Source: Kordia jejudonensis
GTDB taxonomy: Bacteria > Bacteroidota > Bacteroidia > Flavobacteriales > Flavobacteriaceae
NCBI RefSeq assembly: GCF_001005315.1
Contig: NZ_LBMG01000030.1
Location: 1 to 64,000 of the forward strand
Length of the DNA: 64,000 nucleotides
Direction of reading: 5' to 3'
Below, piece by piece: positions 26,219 through 35,980 of the stretch. A program made the position numbers and the translations under genes. The notes beneath the pieces were generated by a model. It saw only the letters and a list, made by a program, of their open reading frames with translations. It was not told the DNA's origin and did no database searches. The stretch's first letter is position 1, and every line of letters begins with the position of its first letter.

Positions 26219-26431
26219 CGATTGTTGAATTTTAATTATCTACAGTTGTCACTTCTGTAAAGGTTAAGTAATTCGTTGACACTTTTGGTCAAACTTAGAA
26301 GTGTAAACTCTCATAAATCAACTGTTTCGTCTACATTTTACAAACTGTATCAAAAACAATCAAAAAATAATGGAAGTGTAACAAATTATAGGTTTTGTTG
26401 TCTACTAAGTATCAATCAAAAAAACAAAACC

Positions 26432-26929
26432 ATGAAATCAAAATTACTACTCTTATTAGCGTGTGGCATCTTTACAACTTCTTGTATTTCGGTACGAACC
26501 AAATCCAAACGAACCATTGTCAAACAAGAAACATACACACCTATTGATCAAGAATTATACAATACGATTGTTGCATTAGACAAACGTTTTTTTGATGCGT
26601 ATAATACGTGCGATTTAAAAACTCAAGCCGAACTCATTTCGGAAGATTTAGAATTTTTTCACGATCAAGGCGGACTGGCGACGTCCAAAACACAAATTAT
26701 GGAAGCGATGAAAAACAATGTCTGTGGAAAAGTTACGCGTACACTAATTGAAGGCACAACCGAAGTATATCCAATTCCAGGTTACGGCGCTGTGCAATTG
26801 GGAACACATAAATTCTTCAACAATCAAGAGCCAAATGCAAAACAAATTCCAAGCAAATTTGTGACGGTTTGGAAAAACGACAATGGAATTTGGACGATGA
26901 CGCGTATTATTAGTACACATAAAAGCTAA
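26432..26929 (+). CDS. NTF2-like/DUF4440-type lipoprotein
   Basis: The product is 165 residues from ATG 26432 (MKSKLLLLLACGIF). A longer reading frame starting at 26276 has no good start and includes the leader region. The lipobox is TTSC. The mature domain (ALDKRFFDAYNTCDLKTQAELISEDLEFFHDQGG to WKNDNGIWTMTRIISTH) matches the SnoaL/NTF2-like cone fold of DUF4440 proteins, small alpha+beta pockets that bind or turn over diverse small molecules. No catalytic pair can be named. It precedes a TPR protein by 60 bp, on the same strand, and could be transcribed with it. Confidence 0.75.
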   Translation: MKSKLLLLLACGIFTTSCISVRTKSKRTIVKQETYTPIDQELYNTIVALDKRFFDAYNTCDLKTQAELISEDLEFFHDQGGLATSKTQIMEAMKNNVCGKVTRTLIEGTTEVYPIPGYGAVQLGTHKFFNNQEPNAKQIPSKFVTVWKNDNGIWTMTRIISTHKS

Positions 26930-26989
26930 CCCAATTTTGATCTTCAATATGATTATCATAGTTTTAGCATTTACAACGAATTTCCAGCA

Positions 26990-28318
26990 ATGAGAAAAAT
27001 CATACTTGTACTTCTTTTTAGTGTTTCATTCATCAATGTGAATGCACAAATGAGCGAAAAGACTAAAGAAGCTTTGCAAAAAGCTCAAACAGAACTTACG
27101 CCAGCGTTTCAATATTTCTTTTCAGATTGTGTAGTCAATAAAGATTGTGATGATTGTGTAGAAGAACTTGTGTCAAAAGTAACAAACGAATATCAAGCGT
27201 ATGTAGTTGCGGGCGCATTGTACAATATTGATCCGAAAGCATCGTACACATTGCATAAAACAGCTTGTGAAAAAGTGCCAAATGCGCTCAATTTTAATTT
27301 AGAATATGCATTGGAAAGTCACAGAGCAGGAGATTACGAAACGGCTATTAAACACTATAAAATATACAAAAAAGAAGTTGAAAAAGATTATAGAGTTGAT
27401 GTTTGGTTGAGTGAATGTTACCTCAATTTAGACAAGTATGCAAAAGCAATTGAACATTGGAAAGCGGCAAATCATGCAAAAAATCATGTCGGAATTGACA
27501 AAGCCGTTCATATCATTCATGGAAAAACAGACCAATTGCAAAAGCGTTCAAACTTAGTGGCGAACGTCAAGGAAAAAGATTCAAAAAGCGCGTACGAACT
27601 AATTTTTCTTGACATGAATTGGGAATTAGATTGGTGGAATTCAAACATTCAAGACTACTTTTTGGAGAAAGATATGGAAATCATCAAAAGTGTTTTTGGT
27701 GTTGAAAGTAAAGAATACAAACATGTATCGGCGTATAAAAAAATCAAGGAACTTTCTAAAGAATTCAGTAATAACGATGTGTTTAAAAAAGCATTCACGG
27801 AAGCAAAGCTCATTCTTGATAACAATCAAATTCCAGAAAATGGAAACATCGCTTCCGATCTTCTTAGAATTGCATTTCAAAACAAACTGTTGGATGAAAC
27901 TACATTTTTTGAAAAAAGAGGAAAAGAAATAATTGCCTTAGCAGATACACAGAAAGATATAGAACTACTTAATATCTATGCATATTTAGAATCCACTGTT
28001 ACAGGACGTGTTACTGCTGAAACGGATAAAAAAGGTTGGAACGAATACAACAGTGAAAAATTCGCGATTAGCTATTTCATTGGATTGGCAGACAAAAACA
28101 CCTTTGACAATCCTGATTTGGCAAAAGCATTACAAGACTTTCCAAACTCGTCTAAAATTCATTGGGTAAAACTCAACTGTGCAAAAATTGAAGGAAAAGC
28201 TATTAAACAAGATCTCATTGCGGTTTTAAAAAAAGAATTTAAAACCTTGGGTTCTGATCCAAATACATATTCCTACGCGCTCAAAAGTTATTTCTACTTA
28301 CTTGAAAACGAACTGTAG
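26990..28318 (+). CDS. Secreted TPR-like protein of unknown function
   Basis: The product is 442 residues with a signal peptide ending near residue 19 (NVNA/Q). A CVVNKDCDDCVEEL segment near residue 45 has closely spaced cysteines. TPR-like helix pairs follow (YESHRAGDYETAIKHY-type, LNLDKYAKAIEHWKAA at about 100-160). The C-terminal half is helical with Lys-rich segments and no recognised domain. It lies 146 bp upstream of the membrane AraC-type regulator; the gap contains an operator-like palindrome, so the two are probably separate units. Function is unknown. A scaffold or sensor role fits the TPR content only loosely. Confidence 0.65.
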   Translation: MRKIILVLLFSVSFINVNAQMSEKTKEALQKAQTELTPAFQYFFSDCVVNKDCDDCVEELVSKVTNEYQAYVVAGALYNIDPKASYTLHKTACEKVPNALNFNLEYALESHRAGDYETAIKHYKIYKKEVEKDYRVDVWLSECYLNLDKYAKAIEHWKAANHAKNHVGIDKAVHIIHGKTDQLQKRSNLVANVKEKDSKSAYELIFLDMNWELDWWNSNIQDYFLEKDMEIIKSVFGVESKEYKHVSAYKKIKELSKEFSNNDVFKKAFTEAKLILDNNQIPENGNIASDLLRIAFQNKLLDETTFFEKRGKEIIALADTQKDIELLNIYAYLESTVTGRVTAETDKKGWNEYNSEKFAISYFIGLADKNTFDNPDLAKALQDFPNSSKIHWVKLNCAKIEGKAIKQDLIAVLKKEFKTLGSDPNTYSYALKSYFYLLENEL

Positions 28319-28439
28319 CTTACGAAGAAAAACTAACAATTACCATTGGTTTTAGTAAATTGTGTAAACGATCAATCAACACACTAATACCAACCAATTA
28401 AACAAAAAAGTACAATACTCAATTCATTTTCTGCGTATC

Positions 28440-28463
28440 TTTAGGTAACGAAACCTACCTAAA
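28440..28463 (+). promoter_or_regulatory. Palindrome TTTAGGTA-N8-TACCTAAA at the regulator start
   Basis: The 8-bp perfect inverted repeat (28440-28447 with 28456-28463) abuts ATG 28464. A TATCTTTA -7-like box overlaps its left side. It is a candidate autoregulatory operator or leader hairpin, and its arms resemble those of the palindrome at 20392-20415. Confidence 0.45.
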
Positions 28464-30128
28464 ATGTTACATTGGAATCTATACAATACCACAATTTTTG
28501 TGGGCGCTATTGGACTGTTATGTCTAGTTCTGTATCATATTTTCACTCGTAAAATAAGTGACCAAACTACACGCTATTTCTTTTGGTTTGTCGTATTAAC
28601 AGCAATTGCCATTTTGCAATACATTTCGTTCGACATTGGATTTTCTCGAAAATTTAAAGCGATTATGCTGTTCTTTTTTCCGTTCGAATTTCTAGCGCCA
28701 GTCATCTTTACGGCGTTTACCTGTTCGTATTTGCAAAACGAAGCACTCTTTCAAAAATACAAATATTACTTGCTCATTCCGTTCATAGTATTCTTCCTTA
28801 TTTACACTGTTGTGAAAATAAATGTCTTTGTCGATTACACTATACTATCACGCAAAACGGTTAGCAACATTCGGATGGAATGGAATGAAAACCTAGCATT
28901 ACTCTTTACATTTATCATTGAAGTCTGGAATTATAACATCATCAAAAATTACGAAAAAAGCTTGGGCGAACTCTCGTATCAAGTGGTCATTCGGAAAACA
29001 AAATGGTTGAAAAATATCTACATTACGTTAATCTTACTCAGTATATTTTGGCTCTTAACGCTTTTATACATAAAAATTGATGATAATGTCGGAGGAAACG
29101 ATACCTATTATCCACTTTGGATCGCCTATCTCGTTTGTTACTATATATTTTTTATAAAAAGTATAACACACTTAGAAAACATTCAAAAAGAAAGAAATGC
29201 AGAAGAAAAGACCTTTAATCTCTCAGGTTTAGACGAACTATTTGAACCCGAAACCATAAAAATTCTAAAGCAAAATCAATCGCAAGTCATTGCTATTTTA
29301 AGCTACTTTGCGACGTCACTATTTGACAAAAACAAAACAAAAGAAGTTCTTTGGGATATCCTAGAAAATTGTATATCCAGACTACAACTAGAAGACTGCG
29401 TATTGTATTTATTAGATACAAAAAGGATGGTGTTGCAACAAGAAGCCGCTTTTGGAAACAAAAAAGAAGCTACATTTGAAATTTACAAGCCAAAAGAAAT
29501 TCCTGTGGGGAAAGGCATTGTAGGAAGCGTTGCAAAAACAGGAAACTACGAACTTATTAAAGATACAAGCAAAGACAAACGTTATATTATAGACGACAAA
29601 GTTCGTTTATCCGAATTGGCGGTTCCAATTTTTATAGAAGACACACTGGTTGGTGTCTTAGATGCTGAACATTCCGAACGGAACTTTTTCACAGAAAATC
29701 ATCTGTGTTTGTTTCAACTCATTGCAAAACTTACAGAAAACAAATTGCTACAACTACAACAACAGAAAAAAGGGCTCCACATTGCAGATGACAATCTTTA
29801 TTACAAAAAAATATGTGTCTTAATGGAAGAAGAAAAACGCTATCGTGATCCAGAAATAAAACTTGCCACACTATCAAAAGAAATCAATATTAGCGCTAAT
29901 TATCTTTCACAACTCATCAACACACTTAGCGGACATAACTTTTCTGATTTTGTCAATAGTTATCGTATTGAAGAAATAAAAGCCAAACTACTTCATCCAG
30001 CATTTGCGGAATATCCTGTACTGTCTATCGGACTAGAAGCGGGTTTCAATTCCAAATCGGCTTTTTACAATTCGTTCAAAAAACATACGGGAATGTCCCC
30101 CACGGTATTCAGGGAAAAACACCCATAA
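28464..30128 (+). CDS. Membrane-bound GAF-AraC transcriptional regulator
   Basis: This 554-residue protein has about seven predicted membrane helices (1-235), a linker with a coiled segment and a GAF domain (about 275-435; EIPVGKGIVGSVAKTGNYELI, LAVPIFIEDTLVGVLDAEHS). An AraC-type double helix-turn-helix forms the C-terminus (about 450-550; LSKEINISANYLSQLIN, GLEAGFNSKSAFYNSFKKHTGMSP). Combining a multi-helix membrane module, a cytoplasmic small-molecule GAF and a membrane-anchored AraC DNA-binding domain is uncommon. Membrane AraC regulators in Bacteroidota usually follow TPR or 7TM domains without GAF. It probably controls a nearby promoter, perhaps its own palindrome or the beta-lactamase-like gene downstream. 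Confidence 0.87.
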   Translation: MLHWNLYNTTIFVGAIGLLCLVLYHIFTRKISDQTTRYFFWFVVLTAIAILQYISFDIGFSRKFKAIMLFFFPFEFLAPVIFTAFTCSYLQNEALFQKYKYYLLIPFIVFFLIYTVVKINVFVDYTILSRKTVSNIRMEWNENLALLFTFIIEVWNYNIIKNYEKSLGELSYQVVIRKTKWLKNIYITLILLSIFWLLTLLYIKIDDNVGGNDTYYPLWIAYLVCYYIFFIKSITHLENIQKERNAEEKTFNLSGLDELFEPETIKILKQNQSQVIAILSYFATSLFDKNKTKEVLWDILENCISRLQLEDCVLYLLDTKRMVLQQEAAFGNKKEATFEIYKPKEIPVGKGIVGSVAKTGNYELIKDTSKDKRYIIDDKVRLSELAVPIFIEDTLVGVLDAEHSERNFFTENHLCLFQLIAKLTENKLLQLQQQKKGLHIADDNLYYKKICVLMEEEKRYRDPEIKLATLSKEINISANYLSQLINTLSGHNFSDFVNSYRIEEIKAKLLHPAFAEYPVLSIGLEAGFNSKSAFYNSFKKHTGMSPTVFREKHP

Positions 30129-30218
30129 ACGTCCTGATTCTTTTAGTTTCAACAATACGGGACACTCAGAACCATTGCCAACACTAGGTTTGCATCGTTA
30201 TTAATTTTAAAAATCAAA

Positions 30219-32192
30219 ATGATGAATACAAAAACAAAATTGGCAATCTGGGGAATGTTACTTCTATTTTCATTCTCCTTTGCAGGAACAAAAAAAGGCG
30301 AAAACGGTCACAATGAAGAAAAACCGTATGCAACAAAAACATTAAAAAGTCACAGAGCGCGTCATGCACTTTCGTCGGCACAATATCAAACGGAAGTAAA
30401 CAACTTTGTGAGAGCAGGATACAAACTTACCTATGTAGATGGATATTATGTAAACGGGAAAACAAGATTTGCAGGATTGTGGGAAAAGGGAAATCCATCG
30501 GAACAAATATTGCGTCACAACCTAACGTCAAAACAATTTCAACAAGAATTTTCAAAAAATCACAATAATGGCTATCGTTTGGTACATATTGATGGATATT
30601 CTAATGGAAAAAAAGCACTATACGCTGCCATTTGGGAAAAGCAAAGTACAAGAGGATTACGTGCACGTCACGGACTCACAGGAACACAATATGCTGCCGA
30701 ATTCAGAAAGAATAAAAGTGATGGCTATCGATTGGTACACATTAGCGGTTATGGTGTAAAAGGAAGAACATACTATGCGGCTATCTGGAAAAAAGGAAAC
30801 CCAAACGGTTATATAGCGCGTCACGGTTTGTCAAGTAAACAATACCAAGAAACGGTTACTAAATACTGGAAACAAGGTTACCGAGTAACCCAAGTAGATA
30901 GTTATGATGTACGCAAAAAAACGTATTACGCTTGCATCATGGAAAAAAAATCTGGACGATTTACAGCGCGTCATCTTATGAATGCAAAAGACTATCAACT
31001 AGAATTTGACAATCATTACTATCAAGGATATGTGCCAATTTCAGTTAGCGGACACGACGCAGGAAAAAGTGCAGGCTATACGGCAGCTTTCAAAAATGTA
31101 ACAACGTGGAAAAGTAGTGATACCAATCAATTGGATAGTAAAATCAAAAAAGTGATGAAAGATTTCAAGGTTCCTGGAGTTTCTATCGGAATCGTAAAAG
31201 ATGGAAAACTGGTCTATGCAAAAGGATACGGTTATGGAAATAAAGAAGATAAAACCATTGCATCAGCGACCAGTTTAATGCGATTGGCAAGTGTGTCCAA
31301 ACCAATTACGGCAGTAGCGATCATGAAACTTGTAGAGCAGAAAAAACTAAACCTTAGCGACAAAGTTTTTAGCAATAAACTCTTAGGAACAAACTATGGT
31401 AAAAAATCATTAAGCAATCGTGAAAAAGCCATTACAGTACAGCAATTATTAGAACATACAGCAGGTGGCAATACGTGGGACAACAACTTAAAACCAGAAG
31501 GAATCGACACTTGGGGCGCACCTATGTTTCAAAAGAAAAATCTAAGTCAAGACAAACTCATTGGTTGGGTTTTAGACGATCGCAATCCGAGTCACACACC
31601 TGGAACACGTTACCATTACTCAAATTACGGATATTGTTTATTAGGAAGAATCATTGAAAAGAAGACAGGGAAAAATTATGAAAGCTATGTTCGAAACAGC
31701 ATTCTAAAACCATGTGGAATTTCACAAATGGTAATTGGCGCTAACGAAAAAAAGAAGCGTAAATACAAAGAAGTGATATACTATTCCAATGGAAATCCAT
31801 ATGCATTGCAAATGCAACGAATGGACAGTCATGGTGGTTGGATTGGTTCAGCAATAGACTTAATGCGATTCATGGTTCGTGTAGACAAGCAAAGTTCTAA
31901 AAAAGACATTCTAAAAAGTAGCACGATCACAACAATGACGACAGGTTCATCAGCCAATGGAGGTTATGCCAAAGGTTGGTCTGTAAATGGAAATAACTGG
32001 GCGCATGGTGGAAGTATGAGTGGAACAGGAACTTATATGAAAAAAATGAGCAATGGCGTGAGTTATGTGTTCTTAACAAACTTTTCAAAAAACTATGAAG
32101 AAGGCGATCCTACACACCGAAGCGAACTCAAAAAAGCAATGGAAGAAGGAATCGGAGCCATCAAATTTTGGCCAGACCTAGATTTATTCTAA
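30219..32192 (+). CDS. Serine hydrolase (beta-lactamase class C family) with five N-terminal 51-residue repeats
   Basis: This 657-residue exported enzyme has a signal peptide ending about residue 22. Five tandem repeats (about 45-292) have Arg-His at 48-49, 99-100, 150-151, 201-202 and 251-252, a period of 50-51. Each contains GYRLVHIDGY- and YYAAIWEK-like strands; this resembles Bacterial tandem repeat domain 1. The C-terminal half is a class C beta-lactamase/transpeptidase-like serine hydrolase with Ser358-x-x-Lys361 (ASVSK), Tyr467-x-Asn469 (YSNYG) and His596-Gly-Gly (AHGG). Natural substrates in this family are peptides or esters as often as beta-lactams. The repeats probably bind a polymer. 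Confidence 0.88.
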   Translation: MMNTKTKLAIWGMLLLFSFSFAGTKKGENGHNEEKPYATKTLKSHRARHALSSAQYQTEVNNFVRAGYKLTYVDGYYVNGKTRFAGLWEKGNPSEQILRHNLTSKQFQQEFSKNHNNGYRLVHIDGYSNGKKALYAAIWEKQSTRGLRARHGLTGTQYAAEFRKNKSDGYRLVHISGYGVKGRTYYAAIWKKGNPNGYIARHGLSSKQYQETVTKYWKQGYRVTQVDSYDVRKKTYYACIMEKKSGRFTARHLMNAKDYQLEFDNHYYQGYVPISVSGHDAGKSAGYTAAFKNVTTWKSSDTNQLDSKIKKVMKDFKVPGVSIGIVKDGKLVYAKGYGYGNKEDKTIASATSLMRLASVSKPITAVAIMKLVEQKKLNLSDKVFSNKLLGTNYGKKSLSNREKAITVQQLLEHTAGGNTWDNNLKPEGIDTWGAPMFQKKNLSQDKLIGWVLDDRNPSHTPGTRYHYSNYGYCLLGRIIEKKTGKNYESYVRNSILKPCGISQMVIGANEKKKRKYKEVIYYSNGNPYALQMQRMDSHGGWIGSAIDLMRFMVRVDKQSSKKDILKSSTITTMTTGSSANGGYAKGWSVNGNNWAHGGSMSGTGTYMKKMSNGVSYVFLTNFSKNYEEGDPTHRSELKKAMEEGIGAIKFWPDLDLF

Positions 32193-32246
32193 TGAAACTC
32201 AATTTTGAAAAGTCGAAGACGTATTCAAAATTGTTAGTTGAATTAG

Positions 32247-32272
32247 CTCCGCTGAAAAGCGGAGTCTTTTTC
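32247..32272 (+). terminator. Rho-independent terminator
   Basis: CTCCGCT (32247-32253) pairs with AGCGGAG (32258-32264) around a GAAA tetraloop, followed by TCTTTTTC. It lies 54 bp past the serine hydrolase stop. Confidence 0.88.
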
Positions 32273-32942
32273 TAACGCAACTAATAATTTAAAAATTTAC
32301 CAAGAAGCATTCTCATGCTTGATTTGCCACTGCTCGGAAAGCGATTTTCGTGTGGTGGTTTCTCACTTCATATTTTTTAATTGTTGCGTAGGCAGGAATC
32401 CATTTTAGAACGTCTTTGCGAGGAAACATGACGAAGTAATCTCTTCCTGCAAATAAAAATGTTCTTGTAAACATCATGCTAAACTTATTTTCAGCATCTC
32501 ACTCACGGTAATGTGATCTTGAATCAAGTTCAAGATGACGTTTGTTTTTCCCTTTGTAAATAATGTGAGTTCAACGTAGGAGTGATTACTGTCGAATATA
32601 AAGCATCCAATAGTAAGTAGTTGTCAGTTCGAGCGCAGTCGAGAACACAAGAAAACATGAATTTTAATTGCATCTCGATAGCTTTGCTTTGTATTTTCAA
32701 TCAAAAAATATTTCGATTTTAATAAAGCTCAATTTGATATTTTTAGTAAAGTGTTAATAATCAATCACATGTAAATAAAGGATTGTTCTTGTAAGTGTTA
32801 TGTTTGTTACAAAAGTAACTGCCAGTGCAACACTACTTCACAAAAGTCTTCACGGGTTTTCTGTTCGGTTTTTATTTGTTAAATTAGATGCTGAACTATA
32901 CAACAAAACAACACACAAACACGCTGTAGTGAACTTGAGAAA
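32273..32942. other. Gene-free region packed with dispersed repeats
   Basis: No gene is supported in these about 670 bp. Recognisable repeat pieces include GCAGGAATCCATTTT and TTTGCGAGGAAACATGACGA (about 32,391-32,440). CATGCTAAACTTATTTTCAG and TCTTGAATCAAGTTCAAGATGACG (about 32,475-32,540) form a strong palindrome, and TTCGAGCGCAGTCGAGAAC lies at 32,628-32,648. The last about 150 bp before 32943 are AT-rich and should hold the promoter of the next gene; I do not see a confident -7 box. Confidence 0.65.
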
Positions 32943-33863
32943 ATGAAAACACTAATCAAAATCATACTATTTACATTTATGGGATTATTTACTTCTTCTT
33001 TGGAACAAAAAGACGAAAAACATATTTATTTGGCTGGTTGGGAAGCTGAATTTAATGGAGACGAACAATGTCAAAAATTTCTTGAAACCCAAGTTGTAGA
33101 TAAAAAAACGGCAAACCATGTTTGGAGTTCAATTGACCTTGTCTTTAAAGATAACAAACTCATAAAAGCGTATGATATTGACGAAGGAATTAGAAGCGAA
33201 AGAAAATTAAAAGAAAGTGAGCTAGGATTTGAATTTCAAGAATTAGTACCCAATCAAATTTATGGCTTTACCCAAGTATCCAAATCTGAAAGTTACTTTG
33301 GTGGAGAAATCCCAAAAGAATTCTCTATTCCAAAATTTGAATTCAATGCACCTTTTCAATATTTGGGAAAACTCTCTAAATCAGACGAAGCGTTTAATTG
33401 GCTTCCTTTCGATTTGCATTTAGTAGCTCCAATCTATATAAATTTTGATAAATTATATATTGACTATTCAGATCCATTAAAACCAAAAGTTCTAAACATA
33501 GAGAAACTTAAAGAAACGGATAATTCATATGATGATATACAGCCAAATTCTGAAATAGTTTATGAAAAAGTATTCATAGCTACAGAAAAAACAAATGATT
33601 TTGAAAGTATCGGTTTTACAGGAGTTCCCAATTGGATTCAATATCCTGAAATTCCTACGTGTCCAAAATCAAAGAAAACAATGAAATTTCTTTGCCAATT
33701 GACCGACGCACTTGAAGTCAAAACCAAAAGAACAAACGTACACCCAAAAGACGAATGGTATACACAATACTTTGAAAATATGAATTTTTGGGGAGACGGA
33801 GATTTATACATATTCTTCGATCCTGAAAGTAAAGTAGCTTGTTTTATAATTCAAATGACATAA
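32943..33863 (+). CDS. Hypothetical exported protein, DUF1963-like C-terminus
   Basis: The product is 306 residues with an N-terminal hydrophobic segment (about 1-20) that could be a signal peptide. The C-terminal half contains GVPNWIQYPEIPTCPKSKKTMKFLCQL and FWGDGDLYIFFDPESKVACF. This order recalls the GGxPxWxQ and GDxGxxYxF motifs of DUF1963/YwqG-type proteins, whose function is unknown. The N-terminal half (IYLAGWEAEFNGDE, FEFQELVPNQIYGF) is not recognised. It is flanked by repeat DNA upstream and by a sensor kinase operon downstream and appears to be a lone gene. Confidence 0.6.
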   Translation: MKTLIKIILFTFMGLFTSSLEQKDEKHIYLAGWEAEFNGDEQCQKFLETQVVDKKTANHVWSSIDLVFKDNKLIKAYDIDEGIRSERKLKESELGFEFQELVPNQIYGFTQVSKSESYFGGEIPKEFSIPKFEFNAPFQYLGKLSKSDEAFNWLPFDLHLVAPIYINFDKLYIDYSDPLKPKVLNIEKLKETDNSYDDIQPNSEIVYEKVFIATEKTNDFESIGFTGVPNWIQYPEIPTCPKSKKTMKFLCQLTDALEVKTKRTNVHPKDEWYTQYFENMNFWGDGDLYIFFDPESKVACFIIQMT

Positions 33864-34004
33864 AACGGTCTATACATCACCGTACAAAATTGATTGTGAG
33901 TACAAGTCTACTCACGAAAATTCCTGTATGTTTTTCATACAAACTAAAAAAGCTTCCTCCTTAACTTTTTTTAAGTGACAATACATATTTAGGAGAAGTT
34001 TTTT

Positions 34005-34012
34005 TATATTTG
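34005..34012 (+). promoter_or_regulatory. -7 promoter element for the 7TMR kinase operon
   Basis: TATATTTG matches TAnnTTTG exactly and lies 117 bp before ATG 34129. There is no clear TTG at -33. The leader would be about 110 nt long. Confidence 0.4.
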
Positions 34013-34128
34013 GTTTGACACAAAGAAGTGAGTTTATTTTAAAAAATCTAAGTATTTATAATCAGTTAAAATATAAGGAAGATGAAGCATGTCAAATTTT
34101 AATATAAAATCATACGAAGTACACAAAC

Positions 34129-35970
34129 ATGCATAAATCAATCGTATTTTGCCTTCTTTTAGTTTCCCTCATTGGCATAAACAATAACAACGTTTTTTCT
34201 CAAGAAAACATCATTTCGGAAGTTTCATTCTTTGAAGACTCACAACACATACACGATCTAACTTCTGTTAAAAAAGAAAAATTTCAAAAAGCAAAAGATA
34301 ACATTGTCCGACTAGGAATTACCAAAAGTACCGTTTGGGTACATATAAACTTAAATCCTGCCAAATTAGACACGACAGCAGTTCTTGAAATAGACAGTCC
34401 TTTTTTAGATGAAATCATCCTTTTTTACACAACACAAGAAGGAAAACAAGTATCTGATACTTTGGGAATCATGTATTCTCAATCTAAAAACAAACTCAAT
34501 CATCACATTCCTGCATTTGAAATTCCGCTTAAAAATGTAAAATCTCCTGAAGTATTTCTGAAAGTAAACAGCAGATGGGCAATGGCCGTTTCTCCTGTCA
34601 TGAAACAAAAAGAGGTCTTTTACAAAGAAAAAGGGAATATTTATTTCGTTACAGCTTTACTATTAGGCGGTTTAATATGCATGGCGATTTATAACCTATT
34701 CTTATTTTTTAGTTTACGCGATTATGGTTATTTATTATACGTGTTGGCATTGGTTTCTACCATTGTAACGCAAGGATATGTGTTAGGTTTTTACATTCAC
34801 TATATCACTCCTGAATGGACAGAATTCTCTTTTCGAATTCCGGTGGTTTCTATGTTGACTACCTGTGTGTTTTCAAGCTGGTTTGCGCTAAAGTTTTTGA
34901 ATTTTAAGAAACAAGATGGTATTTTTTATTATCTCCTTGTATTGTTTACTATTTTACCGATACCTGCGCTTATTATTGAGTTTTTAGAGTTTGATTATTT
35001 GTCTCGGAAAATAACCATTGTCATAAGCCTTGCAGTGTCGTTTGTTATTTATCTTTCTTCTTTAGATCGACTTATCAAAGGACATAAAATAGCGTTGTAT
35101 TTCAACATTGCGTGGACGATTTATTTAATTGGTGTCGTGTTGTATGCATTCAATAGGATAGGAATTCTTCCTGAAAATATGTACACAAAAAACTTTGTCC
35201 ATATAGGAAGTTTTATAGAAGTGATGGTACTGTCGTTTGCGTTAGGTCACAAATACAATTTAGTGCGAAAAGAAAAGGAAAAATTAGAAAAACAAACAAA
35301 AGAAGAACTGGAAGCATTGGTAAAAATTCAAACCAATGAACTTGCGGTGTCTTTAGAAGAAAAAGAAGTGCTACTAAGAGAAATTCATCATAGAGTAAAA
35401 AACAACTTGCAGATTGTGATTAGCTTGTTGGATTTGCAAGTAGCTTCCGCCAAAAATTCCAAAAATAAAAAAGTATTACTGCAGAGTAAATCTAGAGTAT
35501 ACTCTATGTCGTTAATACATCAAAAATTATATCAATCAGATAATTTGGCACGAATCAATTTAAAAAGTTACTTAGAAGAATTGTTGTATTATGTAAAAAA
35601 CAGTTACACAAGTATCAATTCTCCTATTAAATATCAGATTTCTGTGGAAGATGTAGAATTGTCGCTAACACAGGCTGTTCCGTTAGGATTGATTGTAAAT
35701 GAATTACTTACCAATAGTTTAAAATATGGTGTAGAAGAAGGAAATACGGCGAATCAAATCCAATTAAAAGTAGCCACCACAAATGAACAACTCGAAATGG
35801 TAATAGCTGACTCTGGTCGAGGATTTGAAAATAAGGAAACGCACGATTTGAAAGATTCGTTAGGTTTATTTTTAATAAAATCGTTAAACAGACAATTGCG
35901 AGGAAAAATGGATCGCTATTTTGAATCTGAGATGTTTATGACGCGCTTGGTATTTCCGATGACGCACTAA
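34129..35970 (+). CDS. 7TMR-DISM sensor histidine kinase (HisKA_2 type)
   Basis: The protein has 613 residues with a signal-peptide-like start and an extracellular jelly-roll 7TMR-DISMED2-like domain (about 25-165; STVWVHINLNP). Seven membrane helices (about 175-380), a coiled segment and a HisKA_2 dimerisation domain follow, with phospho-acceptor His420 or 421 in EIHHRVKNNLQIV. An HWE/HisKA_2-type ATPase (NELLTNSLKYG, DSGRGF, SLGLFLIKSL) ends the chain. It likely senses a carbohydrate-like or other periplasmic ligand. The response regulator gene starts 10 bp after the stop, so this is a two-gene operon. The small secreted proteins 37-41 kb lie just downstream on the same strand. Confidence 0.92.
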   Translation: MHKSIVFCLLLVSLIGINNNNVFSQENIISEVSFFEDSQHIHDLTSVKKEKFQKAKDNIVRLGITKSTVWVHINLNPAKLDTTAVLEIDSPFLDEIILFYTTQEGKQVSDTLGIMYSQSKNKLNHHIPAFEIPLKNVKSPEVFLKVNSRWAMAVSPVMKQKEVFYKEKGNIYFVTALLLGGLICMAIYNLFLFFSLRDYGYLLYVLALVSTIVTQGYVLGFYIHYITPEWTEFSFRIPVVSMLTTCVFSSWFALKFLNFKKQDGIFYYLLVLFTILPIPALIIEFLEFDYLSRKITIVISLAVSFVIYLSSLDRLIKGHKIALYFNIAWTIYLIGVVLYAFNRIGILPENMYTKNFVHIGSFIEVMVLSFALGHKYNLVRKEKEKLEKQTKEELEALVKIQTNELAVSLEEKEVLLREIHHRVKNNLQIVISLLDLQVASAKNSKNKKVLLQSKSRVYSMSLIHQKLYQSDNLARINLKSYLEELLYYVKNSYTSINSPIKYQISVEDVELSLTQAVPLGLIVNELLTNSLKYGVEEGNTANQIQLKVATTNEQLEMVIADSGRGFENKETHDLKDSLGLFLIKSLNRQLRGKMDRYFESEMFMTRLVFPMTH

Positions 35971-35980
35971 AAAATAGTTC

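Noticed and set aside
26276-26431. N-terminal extension of the NTF2-like lipoprotein
   Set aside because: It has no good start and would place the lipobox deep inside the protein.
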